Assembly (NCBI RefSeq): GCF_001625655.1 | Contig: NZ_AUYB01000106.1 | Span: forward strand, 1 to 64,000 | Direction: 5' to 3' | From: Pseudoalteromonas luteoviolacea DSM 6061 | GTDB lineage: Bacteria; Pseudomonadota; Gammaproteobacteria; Enterobacterales; Alteromonadaceae | DNA length: 64,000 nt | Shown: positions 8,312 to 16,203 of the stretch, piece after piece | How positions within the stretch are numbered: the stretch's first letter is position 1 | Layout of the letters: each line of letters begins with the position of its first letter | Notes under the pieces: model-generated | Databases searched by the model: none | Seen by the model: the letters and a program-made list of their open reading frames with translations, nothing else | What the model was told of the DNA's origin: nothing | Position numbers and translations under genes: made by a program

Positions 8312-10393
8312 ATGAAGAAGATAGTTAGAAATGCTTCTCTATCGATTTTACTATTGGCTGCAGCTGGTGGGGCTAGTGCTGAGCACTCTCAAAGCGAATG
8401 GGTAGAGAAATTTAACTTAATAAGTGAGCAATACCAAGCGCAATACCCAGATAGTTTCAGCCGTTCAAGCAATTTGGCTTGGGCCGAAGCATACTATTTG
8501 GACGCGTTGCTTGAGATGTATGTGGGAACGAAAGATCCAAAGTATCTAGACACTTTTACCTTACGTGTAGATAAAGCGTTAGCTCTTGCAAAAGACAACA
8601 CTGGAATGGGGAACGATGGATACAAAGGGTGGGGAGAATGGGTCTATTCGGTTGACGCTATTCAAAACTTCGGCGCCGAGAATGCTGACGAACAGGACGA
8701 GACTTTGCCTGCGAATTGGCATCGTTGGCAGTCTACGCCAGAGACAGCCTTTCGAAATACGGTGGATAAAGTAGAGGATGGTAAAAGTTCAGCTGCGTTT
8801 ACCGTAAAAACAGCGCCAGAGACTAATCGTTGGCACGTACTTCAAACACCGTTAACAAACCTCCACAAAGCCACTGAGCATTACGACCCAAATAGTAAAT
8901 ATCAGATAAATTTTCATGCGAAAATTGAAAACTGTGAGGCCGGGGTGCGAGGGCTACTTCAAGTCTATGACTTTACAGATAAAAAAGTACTTTTAAACAC
9001 ATATGTTGATTCAAAAACGTATACAAACCACACCGCAGAATTTATAACGCCTTCTAATCCGCTAAATAACGTGCATGTAAGATTGTATGCATCGAACTAT
9101 CGTAAAAGCTGCACAGCTCACTTTGACAATATAAAGGTCAAATCGTGGCGAGAATACCTTGTACATGATGGTATGATCACAGCACCTATGGCCAAATTTA
9201 TAAAATTGGCTAGAACGGGGCGCTTAGAAACCCATTTTACACCATTGGCAGATCGTTATTACGATTTCTTGGTTAACAATACTTTCCCTAAATGGGAAAA
9301 AGACTTGTATAGTACGCTAAGTGGTAACTTAGTTTACTTGTTCGCCGATGATTCATCGAGTAGAAAGCCCGGTCAATCTTTACCTCACAACCAATATTTA
9401 GCATTACAGCGTACCTATGCAGAGCTTGCGCAAATTGACGGCAGCGACCCACAACATAGGTATATGGCCCAAGAGTTAATCAACGCTTTCAAAAGCAGTT
9501 TAAATATAGGCCACTATCAAAATAACTTAGGTACGCAAGTCGAAAAATATGAATGGAGCTACTGGAGCATACTTACCGACAAAGACACGATTGCTGACGG
9601 TTACAATTGGACTGGTACAGAAGATACCAGCCATGGGAATTTAGATGTGGTTGCAGCTATGAGTAGTTACAATGCGGGAGTTGGTTTTAACCGCGACGAA
9701 ATGCAGCGATTTGCAAATACTGCAGATTTTATGATTTCGCACTGTGACAACTTTAGCATGCATGTTAACAATTGCTACGCTTCTGAATCTTTAACATCTC
9801 TAAGGTGGTGGATTCAGCTAGCCGAGTTTAAACCAAGTATTTATCATGACTCTGAAGCTAAATTGACTCAGGTGTTTAATGCGATACAAGGGGTTGGTCA
9901 GCGATATTACATGGGTGCAATCGCACAATTGATTAAAGGCTACAGAGTGTACAGGCAACCATTCGATGTTGTTTCTGCAAACGCATTACCAGAAGGTTGG
10001 AGGCATTGGCAGTCAAACCCTGAGACCGTATTTTTAAGCCACAATAGTGCGTTTAGCGGATCGCAAGGCTTAACGGTTAAAAACAAACCTACATACGGGT
10101 GGCAAGTAGCACAGAAAATTTTTGACTATGAACCAGGTGCAACATATCGACTTGATTCCATGGCGCGAGTTTTTTCTGGAGATGCTAACGGACGTGTTAT
10201 GGTTTACGACGCAACCAGTAAAAAATCAATTGTACAAAAAATTACGACAAGTAGAGATTGGTCTCCATTAACTTTGCAGTTTAACGCGCCGAGTACTGCG
10301 GGTCATGTATTGCAAATCTATTTGTATTCAACAAAATGGCAAGTTGATAGCGAAATCCATTTTGATGACTTAGAAATTTATCGTATTGATTGA
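8312..10393 (+). CDS. Secreted protein with helical-toroid core and two carbohydrate-binding-like modules; possible glycan-active enzyme
   Basis: A signal peptide (cleavage near ASA-EH, residue 23) precedes a helix-rich segment (AWAEAYYLDALLEMYVGTKD). This type of segment occurs in (alpha/alpha) toroid enzymes such as polysaccharide lyases and C5-epimerases. Two related modules follow, one at about residues 130-275 and one at about 560-693. Both open with LPxxWxxWQSxPExxF and close with an H-FD-x-L/I-like strand, as in CBM4/9-type jelly rolls. Between them lies a second helical region with conserved-looking HGNLDVVAAMSSYNAGV. The first module is inserted between the N-terminal helix pair and the main helical domain. 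AAAAGGACC precedes the start. The family is not recognised with certainty; the catalytic function is inferred only from architecture. Confidence 0.7.
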   Translation: MKKIVRNASLSILLLAAAGGASAEHSQSEWVEKFNLISEQYQAQYPDSFSRSSNLAWAEAYYLDALLEMYVGTKDPKYLDTFTLRVDKALALAKDNTGMGNDGYKGWGEWVYSVDAIQNFGAENADEQDETLPANWHRWQSTPETAFRNTVDKVEDGKSSAAFTVKTAPETNRWHVLQTPLTNLHKATEHYDPNSKYQINFHAKIENCEAGVRGLLQVYDFTDKKVLLNTYVDSKTYTNHTAEFITPSNPLNNVHVRLYASNYRKSCTAHFDNIKVKSWREYLVHDGMITAPMAKFIKLARTGRLETHFTPLADRYYDFLVNNTFPKWEKDLYSTLSGNLVYLFADDSSSRKPGQSLPHNQYLALQRTYAELAQIDGSDPQHRYMAQELINAFKSSLNIGHYQNNLGTQVEKYEWSYWSILTDKDTIADGYNWTGTEDTSHGNLDVVAAMSSYNAGVGFNRDEMQRFANTADFMISHCDNFSMHVNNCYASESLTSLRWWIQLAEFKPSIYHDSEAKLTQVFNAIQGVGQRYYMGAIAQLIKGYRVYRQPFDVVSANALPEGWRHWQSNPETVFLSHNSAFSGSQGLTVKNKPTYGWQVAQKIFDYEPGATYRLDSMARVFSGDANGRVMVYDATSKKSIVQKITTSRDWSPLTLQFNAPSTAGHVLQIYLYSTKWQVDSEIHFDDLEIYRID

Positions 10394-11059
10394 TGAATTA
10401 AGGGTGGCTAGTAACATTGAGACTAGCCGCTCATAAAACATATCTAATTATTGCAAGTAGGCTTTTAAACAGTTCTCAAATTATTCCATGTAAAATCTTC
10501 TTGGCAAAGATGGCGTTGTTTTACAAAACTAGCGTTATTTTGTTTAGAGAATGGTGGTGACGATACTTAAAATTTATCTTTCAAACATTTACTTAGCTGC
10601 ACTCAGCATATTAATAATAACATCCTATAATTTACGTTATGTTAAATTTAATCTGAGCGCTTGACTCTGACATTATGTCTCCCACTTTTACTACGTCGTG
10701 AATGTATATTCTTGCTATGTCCAATACTAATCAGTATCGGACATAGCAATCAGTTCTTGATTGATATGATGAATTCAGAATGTCTCGAGTATCAATTTTG
10801 ACTGCATACAGCTTTCCAATAAACTGAACTTTAATTGCCTCTTGCAAAAGCCTGCAGCCGTTGGACTTAAGCTTTATAAATAAGCGGTTCTGTTACTGTA
10901 CTCAGTTGTATAGGTTAAGATGTGATAGACATAAATTCAAGGTTATTTTGTTGGTAATTTTTACCATTGGTTTTACCTATACTTACCTGCTAATTTGCTT
11001 CTTTCTTTAATCCAAAATCTAACGCTGTCTTACATTTAAATGCAGTGCGCTTATCTATT
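10394..11059. other. Intergenic region with stem-loops, no gene seen
   Basis: A 7-bp hairpin GGCTAGT/ACTAGCC (10406-10412 with 10422-10428) follows the preceding gene. It lacks a T-run and may be a weak terminator. A much longer hairpin sits at 10712-10749. No open frame is worth reporting. Confidence 0.5.
10712..10749. repeat. Long hairpin, 11-bp perfect outer stem plus 5-bp inner stem
   Basis: TTGCTATGTCC (10712-10722) and GGACATAGCAA (10739-10749) are exact complements. Inside them ATACT and AGTAT pair after one mismatch, leaving a 4-base loop. No T-run follows. It could be a MITE-like or processing element. Confidence 0.55.
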
Positions 11060-11374
11060 CTATTTCAAAATAGAATTTGGGCATTCGATATTGAACTCTC
11101 GAATAATTTTTGCTTTATTTGGTTGAAAATAAACAATTTCATTCTTTGAGATCGATTCAATGTGATAATCATACTTGGTAAGAAGTAAATACGATTTATA
11201 GCAGGTAGTGCCCAAAGCCGCTATTACCAGTTCACTTTCTGATAAGTTGCTCGTTGCTGCTGTTACTCTTATCGACTCTAGTAAAGCGAGTTCTTGCTTA
11301 GTAAAACCTTCTTCTGTTGATTGACAGCCAACAATTAGAGACGTTAGCACACAAAAAAGCGAAATTCTTTTCAT
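11060..11374 (-). CDS. Small lipoprotein, function unknown (104 aa)
   Basis: The N-terminus has a hydrophobic stretch ending in the lipobox IVGC (C17), so the mature protein should be lipid-anchored with QSTEEG next to the cysteine, a non-Asp +2 residue that favours the outer membrane. The remaining 87 residues are mixed charge with two more cysteines (GTTCYKS, NIECPNS), probably a disulfide. No family is recognised. It begins a run of short, separately spaced minus-strand genes for exported proteins. The ribosome-binding site is weak. Confidence 0.6.
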   Translation of the reverse strand: MKRISLFCVLTSLIVGCQSTEEGFTKQELALLESIRVTAATSNLSESELVIAALGTTCYKSYLLLTKYDYHIESISKNEIVYFQPNKAKIIREFNIECPNSILK

Positions 11375-11540
11375 TTTATTTATTAACTAATATGCTTGTT
11401 GTTGCATTAGAATTGTAGGGCTTCACTAAGAAACTTAACCTGCTAATTTCTCTAATCCACCCTGGTCAAACATTTCTCAGCTACTAAACGCAGTGTACTT
11501 TTCATCTCTTAGGCCAGAATTAATTAAAACAGAGTTTTTT

Positions 11541-11569
11541 TAAAAAAAAGCTCCCAAAAACTGAGAGCT
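11541..11569 (-). terminator. Terminator downstream of the 103-residue secreted-protein gene
   Basis: On the minus strand AGCTCTC (11569-11563) pairs with GGGAGCT (11555-11549), followed by eight T. Confidence 0.75.
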
Positions 11570-11641
11570 AGGAGATACTTCAATTGTTGTTTTCGAGACC
11601 TGTTGGTAGCATTATTATTACTCCAGATGACAAATGCTCGG

Positions 11642-11953
11642 TTACCTAACATACAAAAATGAAGGCTCTACATGACCCTGAAAGCAGCCAACAGAGCCAA
11701 CTTCTAGTTTTTTGCCAGCCATAAAAGCAGCTAATGCAGCAGAGTACTGCCCTGTAGTACCTTTTTTGTCAGGATTCATTCGGATCTGCCCTTTATTCTC
11801 GCATGTTCCACCAATAAATGGACTTTTCAATATTACAAAGCAAACGCCAGAATCTGTATCGCACCCAACACCAGCAGGTGTTACTTCTTCAGCTACAGTT
11901 GAAAAAGTAGAAATAATTAACAGTGAAGCTAAAATAGCTTTTAGGTTGCGCAT
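11642..11953 (-). CDS. Small secreted hypothetical protein (103 aa)
   Basis: A longer frame opens at 12079, but the ATG at 11953-11951 is the likely start. GGAGT precedes it and the product then begins with a clean signal peptide (MRNLKAILASLLIISTFSTVA). The mature part is about 80 residues with four cysteines (GVGCDTDSGVC, GGTCENKG, VGCFQGH) and a glycine/alanine-rich middle. This suggests a compact disulfide-bonded periplasmic or secreted protein. The family is not recognised. A terminator lies 70 bases downstream. Confidence 0.65.
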   Translation of the reverse strand: MRNLKAILASLLIISTFSTVAEEVTPAGVGCDTDSGVCFVILKSPFIGGTCENKGQIRMNPDKKGTTGQYSAALAAFMAGKKLEVGSVGCFQGHVEPSFLYVR

Positions 11954-12079
11954 ATGGACTCCAACTTTGGATAGAATTAATAAAATTACTGCCTTTTTTC
12001 GTAAGAAAAGCCAAAAAATGAGCAGTGTTATTGAGTAATTCGCTGTGATAACCCATCGGGTGATTGGAAGAAAGTACAT

Positions 12080-12559
12080 TTATTAGGGACGTTTTATAGA
12101 TCTCATTCGCGACACAAATAAGTTGCTGAAAAAGAGACGAAAGCTACAATCGCCCTTCCTCAAAATATTTAATCGCTGCTGCTTTCACACTTAATATAAC
12201 AAGCCAGATTAAAAAACAGTTTTAGAAAAACAAAGATATGGTTACTCAAGTGCGTGAAGGAGCAATTTTGAATGAAAAACCAAGGAGCATGCTTGAATTA
12301 GAAATTTAAGATTGAGCTTGCGAATAAGTCTGAACTCGAATTATTAAGGAGAAGTTCAAGGCTTTCCTTTGAACAGTTGTATGTGAAAGTCAGTAACCCT
12401 ATTCAGGTTTGTACGCGTGGAAACGCAGAGCTTAAAGTACCGGTGGCGGAAGTCGCAGTCGACAGTCATGGCGCAATGTGAACTTGAGTTTAAATTGCCA
12501 ATAAGCCAAATTCTAGAAAGCAATTGCCCTTATTTACTTAAGCACCCAAGAAACATCAG
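12080..12559. other. Intergenic stretch containing a disrupted small gene
   Basis: The left 190 bases hold only AT-rich sequence and the upstream region of the minus-strand secreted-protein gene. The right part is more G+C-rich and contains the interrupted plus-strand frame at 12272-12481. Confidence 0.4.
12272..12481 (+). pseudogene. Small gene interrupted by an in-frame TAG
   Basis: AAGGAG (12257-12262) stands nine bases before an ATG at 12272. The frame reads nine codons, hits TAG at 12299-12301, then continues open for 59 codons to TGA at 12479-12481. The downstream part (KFKIELANKSELELLRRSS, FEQLYVKVSNPIQV, ELKVPVAEVAV) has a normal protein-like composition and higher G+C than the flanks. 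It is most simply a decayed gene of about 69 codons. The family is unknown. Confidence 0.35.
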
Positions 12560-12751
12560 TTAAATCATATACCTTATCAGTTGTACGATACCTGTAAATG
12601 ACGTTAACAGCCCTACAACTAGAACTATTTTCATTGTGCTTGCGCTTTCTCGAATTCTAAGGCTTGGAAATAGTTTGCCAGACCCAAATAAGGCAATCGT
12701 AATGCCACATGTTAAAAGAATAATACCATCTAATAAATTGCTGTAGTCCAT
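12560..12751 (-). CDS. Small two-helix membrane protein (63 aa)
   Basis: Two hydrophobic segments, about residues 8-26 (DGIILLTCGITIALFGSGK) and 42-60 (IVLVVGLLTSFTGIVQLIR), are separated by a basic loop (LRIRESASTMK). This predicts an inner-membrane hairpin. No catalytic residues are evident and the family is not recognised. The ribosome-binding site (AGAATT) is poor, which lowers confidence. It lies 78 bases downstream of the 115-residue secreted-protein gene on the same strand and may be co-transcribed. Confidence 0.5.
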   Translation of the reverse strand: MDYSNLLDGIILLTCGITIALFGSGKLFPSLRIRESASTMKIVLVVGLLTSFTGIVQLIRYMI

Positions 12752-12829
12752 TGATAATTCTATTTTTTAAAGTTCGTTGATTACAATATTAATATGCACC
12801 ATTGCGCACAACAATGGTGCAATAGGAAT

Positions 12830-13177
12830 TTAGAACGCCATGTTACCGACTTTAATACCCAGTATATCCTGCGCATTTCCCCACTTAGTGCACTTAGTAT
12901 CAGTCAATAATTCGACCTTATTTTCGCGCTTCATATAGGCTGCCATTACAAAGCTCACGATTTCTTTATAGTTTGGCATCGAGCTGTCAATGGCAAAGCG
13001 CTTTGACGTTGCACACTCAGTCATTGCTGATTTATCACCATCTATTTCTACAAATAAAATACTATTTGTTCCTTTGTAGAATACGCCTGCACCTACAATA
13101 GTTCTGTCACGAAAATATTGAGCAGATGCACTTGTAGAAACCAGCATAATAGCGAGAAACAAAGCAATTTTTTTCAT
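12830..13177 (-). CDS. Small secreted hypothetical protein (115 aa)
   Basis: A signal peptide (MKKIALFLAIMLVSTSASA, cleavage before QYF) precedes a mature chain of 96 residues. Two cysteines (MTECATSKRF, TDTKCTKWG) could form one disulfide. The segment NSILFVEIDGDKSAMTEC resembles a short beta-hairpin followed by a helix (YKEIVSFVMAAYMKRENKVEL). I have seen this size and layout in uncharacterised exported proteins of marine gammaproteobacteria but cannot name a function. The ribosome-binding site is weak. Confidence 0.65.
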   Translation of the reverse strand: MKKIALFLAIMLVSTSASAQYFRDRTIVGAGVFYKGTNSILFVEIDGDKSAMTECATSKRFAIDSSMPNYKEIVSFVMAAYMKRENKVELLTDTKCTKWGNAQDILGIKVGNMAF

Positions 13178-13374
13178 AATGAATAAAGCCTAAAAAGAGT
13201 TAATAAAAATTATTTCGAATACTAGCACAATCTTACGCCTTGTTCACTTATTAAACGGGAAATTTGCTATGTTTTATTTGTATCAATCTGCCGAAACTGG
13301 GGTTGGGTATGTTAATGAATTTTTTAATGTTTTTAGAGGTTGGTAACTTCAGTTTGTAGCTTTTAGCCATTTTT

Positions 13375-13403
13375 ATAAAAAAGCCGCCATGGTGGATGGC
13401 GGC
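13375..13403 (-). terminator. Terminator of the YYDG-repeat gene
   Basis: On the minus strand GCCGCCA (13403-13397) pairs with TGGCGGC (13389-13383), then TTTTTTAT. It lies 24 bases after the stop codon. Confidence 0.85.
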
Positions 13404-13426
13404 GAAAACGACCTTACATACTCGTA

Positions 13427-14326
13427 TTAAAGCTGTGTAGGGGTACCGCCCCAGACTTTATTTTTATAGTTTTTAGTCGTTCTTCTTGTCCCATCATAGT
13501 ATGTCCATTGCACATTCTCTGTACTGACTCTGAAATTCGATATACGATCATTGTCTCTATCGTCGGCATACTGTGTTAGCAGTTTTTCTGAATTACCATA
13601 AATCTTATTTGAGTAATAAGCTGTTCTATCTCGCATGCCATCGTAATACTTATAGGTAACATAGACATCTCCTAAAAGGTAAATTTTGGTGATGTTTAGA
13701 TTAGAAACGCTACTACCGAAAGTGCCCACTGCTATTTGGCTCAACCTTTCAAGATCTCTACCCCATAACTTGTTAGAATAATATGCGGTTTGGTTTCTTG
13801 TGCCGTCATAAAACTTCCAAGTAGCATGGTCACCATAAGTGCGAAATTCTGTAATGCTGTCACCAGATCGCCCAGATGCTTGCTGAGTAAGGTCAATTAG
13901 TGCATTACCCCAAATCCTGTTCGCATAATATCGGGTTGTATTCCTGGTGCCATCGTAGAACTTCCAAGTTGCATGTTCACCATATACTTTAAAGTTGGAT
14001 ATTCTGCTGTTTGAGCTATCAAAGGCGCCTTGTGTTAATGCTTTTAACGCATTACCCCACACCCTGTTTGTATAATAGTAAGAGACATTACGCATACCGT
14101 CGTAGTATCTCCAAGAAACGTAGTCACCTTTTTTTTGAAATTCGGTAATTCTATCGTTGAAAAAGCCTCGCGTACTTTGAGTAACCTTTACGCCGTCACA
14201 CTCATACCAATAGGAATCTCTGTTTTGTTCTTTAGAGCATTGAGCTGCATAAGTAAACGTTGAGGAAAGTACCGCAGTGGCCAAGCAAGCAGCATGAATA
14301 AGTGTTTTGTTAATATTCAATTTCAT
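13427..14326 (-). CDS. Secreted protein of five tandem ~50-residue YYDG repeats
   Basis: A signal peptide (about 27 residues, ending TYA-AQC) leads into a short Cys-containing segment (QCSKEQ...YECDG) and then five repeats of about 49-54 residues. Each repeat has an I-x-x-F strand, a W-x-[YF]-YDG-x-R block, a YY-x-N[RK]-x-[WY]G block and an L-x-Q junction. Repeats 2 and 3 are also close at DNA level (near 13800-13830 and 13960-13985 on the plus strand), suggesting a recent duplication. The pattern suggests an all-beta aromatic-rich repeat protein such as a propeller or solenoid, possibly an adhesive or glycan-binding surface protein. AAGGAT precedes the start; a strong terminator follows. The family is not recognised. 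Confidence 0.75.
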   Translation of the reverse strand: MKLNINKTLIHAACLATAVLSSTFTYAAQCSKEQNRDSYWYECDGVKVTQSTRGFFNDRITEFQKKGDYVSWRYYDGMRNVSYYYTNRVWGNALKALTQGAFDSSNSRISNFKVYGEHATWKFYDGTRNTTRYYANRIWGNALIDLTQQASGRSGDSITEFRTYGDHATWKFYDGTRNQTAYYSNKLWGRDLERLSQIAVGTFGSSVSNLNITKIYLLGDVYVTYKYYDGMRDRTAYYSNKIYGNSEKLLTQYADDRDNDRISNFRVSTENVQWTYYDGTRRTTKNYKNKVWGGTPTQL

Positions 14327-14944
14327 AATCCTTATAGCTGAATAATAATCTGATTTTCATTTTTTTGTGACCAATTAATAAACCAGAGCCATTGAGTTTC
14401 GTCATTGTTAATAAGCTTTTTCGAGACTTATGTGTTTTCAATTAGCAAAGTCATTAATCGGAGAAAGGAGTGTACAGTAAGTTTTTGAATGTGTATATAA
14501 TGGTAATAAGAAGTTAAAAATAAAGTGTTTTTAGAGTTGTTATTTTTTATGCCAGATTAATTAGCGTTGTATCGATGTAAAACTATGGTTTTCAATGAAG
14601 TGTTTAAATAGTCCCCCTTAATTAATCAAAAGCAACCTTTCGATTGTGGTCTTACTAACAACGTTTCAATATATTCTGTGTTGAATGCTTAATCTCGCTA
14701 AGCAGACTATCTACGCGGAGTGTGTTTCAAGGAAGAGTATTCACTACGTTTCCCTTGGTTGGCGCCTGATGCAGAGTATGAGCCATGAGCTCTTCGAAAC
14801 CAAAATTAAGGATGTCAGGCACTAGCTAGTAGGAAGATAAATAGCCAGTTAAGTTTATTGGCGTACTAATAAAAGCTGCAATATTTGAGTGGGCTTGTAC
14901 AATTACAAGCCCACTTTTATTACTAAATTACCATCTAATTGATG
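14327..14944. other. Intergenic region, mostly unexplained
   Basis: It carries the upstream region of the YYDG-repeat gene and ends with a strong hairpin at 14889-14914. A somewhat G+C-richer block at about 14640-14830 may be a decayed sequence, but no frame in it is long enough to support. Confidence 0.4.
14889..14918. terminator. Terminator-like hairpin next to the peptide gene
   Basis: A perfect 11-bp stem GTGGGCTTGTA/TACAAGCCCAC (14889-14899 with 14904-14914) has a 4-base loop. The T-run (TTTT) is on the plus-strand side, so it best terminates plus-strand transcripts. On the minus strand it could still end the peptide mRNA but lacks a U tract. Confidence 0.6.
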
Positions 14945-15100
14945 TTAGTAAGTGCGACATACTGCTAGGATTGTACAAAAGTGCGTATATCCAGAGTCAG
15001 TGGGTTTACCACCTGCGACTTTAGGAGTTAGGTCCTCAGACAAGAACTTGCCGTCATTTGTCAGGCTTTTTAGCTTTTTCTTAGTTAGTTTTACTTTCAT
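14945..15100 (-). CDS. Putative RiPP/bacteriocin-like precursor peptide with double-glycine leader (51 aa)
   Basis: AAGGAA six bases before the ATG gives a strong start. The peptide has a lysine-rich, charged leader (MKVKLTKKKLKSLTNDGKFL) continuing with an acidic stretch and ending VAGG at residue 31. A 20-residue core follows with two cysteines, five Ser/Thr and three aromatics, ending TYAA-free at ...VCRTY. A GG end to the leader and a Cys/Ser/Thr-containing core are the hallmarks of peptides cleaved by C39-type peptidases or class I lanthipeptide systems. No modifying enzyme or transporter is in the window, so it is an orphan. The shape is seen directly; class and activity are inference. 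Confidence 0.6.
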   Translation of the reverse strand: MKVKLTKKKLKSLTNDGKFLSEDLTPKVAGGKPTDSGYTHFCTILAVCRTY

Positions 15101-15336
15101 TTTATTTCCTTAAAAAATTAAAGTAATAAAACTGAACCCTCAATTCGGGTAATGCACTGTTTTATATTTATTAGATGTTTACAGGTTGTATCAGTCACGG
15201 ATAAACAGCCTGTGTTAGTAGTTCTGTATATAATTCATACAGCACTAAGAACTTACCTGTTTATTTAAATATTGGCAATATATCAATTAATTTAAATGTG
15301 CGTTTCAGATCTTGGTGGGTGCCATTTTGTCGTTAG

Positions 15337-15477
15337 TTAGTATTGCTTGATTCGGTTTGTCAGTTTGAGTAATGGAATGCCCTGTTCTGGACGAGTTACA
15401 ATCACTTTGTTGTGTTGTGGTCTACTAGGGCGTTGTTTCAGTCGACACTGTAAGTGAATAGCATCGACTGAATATCT
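15337..15477 (-). pseudogene. Open Arg/Gln-rich frame, probable gene-end remnant
   Basis: Immediately after the TAA of the secreted-protein gene the same frame stays open for 46 codons to a TAA at 15339-15337. It encodes pieces such as DAIHLQCRLKQRPSRPQ and GIPLLKLTNRIKQY. The basic composition differs from the exported protein before it and is more like the C-terminus of a DNA-binding or transposase protein. No start codon or ribosome-binding site supports separate translation. I read it as a remnant; readthrough is possible but unlikely. Confidence 0.3.
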
Positions 15478-15990
15478 TTAGCGTAAATAGGATACCAATG
15501 ATAGATTTATGCCATATGAGCAGTGATTTGGCCAAGTTCCTAGGTGTGCAGTATTTGCCTCCCACTTTATTTCAAACTTGCCATCTTTTACGGGTACCCA
15601 TGTTGAGTGTGCTGACCTCTGCCCTGAACCGATATGCGCCTCTATGGTTTGACCTAGGTATGCGTATTCATGGGTTTCTCCCGAATTCCTGTAGGCTATA
15701 GTTAAATTACAAGTCTCTGGTTTATTTCCATGCGTTATTAGTAAATTACCCGATAAAAAAACAGCTATAACGTCTGGTGGTACAAGCCCTGATACATCAA
15801 CTTCAGACCATTCACCTTGGGGGTGTTTAACGGTACCTGCCCCTGTGTAAGTATTTATAAATACAGGTGGGTTAGTTTGCGTAGGGCTGCGTTTAACAAC
15901 ACCCATTACAGTTCCCTCAACAAAGTCACTGGCCCATATGCAACTTGGTAATATGAGCAATGTTGCGCAAATAAAAGTTTTATATTTCAT
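15478..15990 (-). CDS. Secreted hypothetical protein (170 aa)
   Basis: The open frame begins at 16008, but AAGGAA lies at 15999-15994, so ATG 15990 (or the adjacent ATG 15993) is the more likely start. From there the product has a signal peptide (MKYKTFICATLLILPSCIWA). The mature chain of about 150 residues is rich in G, T and S, with a cysteine pair (ETCNLTIAY, NHCSYGIN) and a FVEGTVMGVVKRSP beginning, suggesting a beta-sandwich fold exported to the periplasm or medium. The family is not recognised. It stands alone, divergent from the symporter gene. Confidence 0.7.
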   Translation of the reverse strand: MKYKTFICATLLILPSCIWASDFVEGTVMGVVKRSPTQTNPPVFINTYTGAGTVKHPQGEWSEVDVSGLVPPDVIAVFLSGNLLITHGNKPETCNLTIAYRNSGETHEYAYLGQTIEAHIGSGQRSAHSTWVPVKDGKFEIKWEANTAHLGTWPNHCSYGINLSLVSYLR

Positions 15991-16203
15991 CATTTTCCTT
16001 ATGTTCATCTATGGTTATTTGTTCCCCCTCCCTGCTATGAACCTAACGGGTCTAAAGTAAAGCGAGAGGGCTGGCAATCTTAAAAGGTAAATATATTGTA
16101 AATCGAATGGGTTGTTAATACCGGGCTTATATTGATAGCCGTCAAGTTGCACACACTTAGCTCTTGTTAAGATCGATAAAACAAAGCAAGGAGGGTTAAG
16201 TCT

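Noticed and set aside
14640..14830. Possible decayed transposon or gene
   Set aside because: Frames on both strands are 31 codons or shorter and none resembles a known transposase, so there is nothing to support beyond slightly higher G+C.
15224..15242. LexA-box-like palindrome CTGT...ACAG
   Set aside because: The half-sites CTGT and ACAG are 11 bases apart, whereas the gammaproteobacterial LexA box needs 8, and no SOS gene follows.
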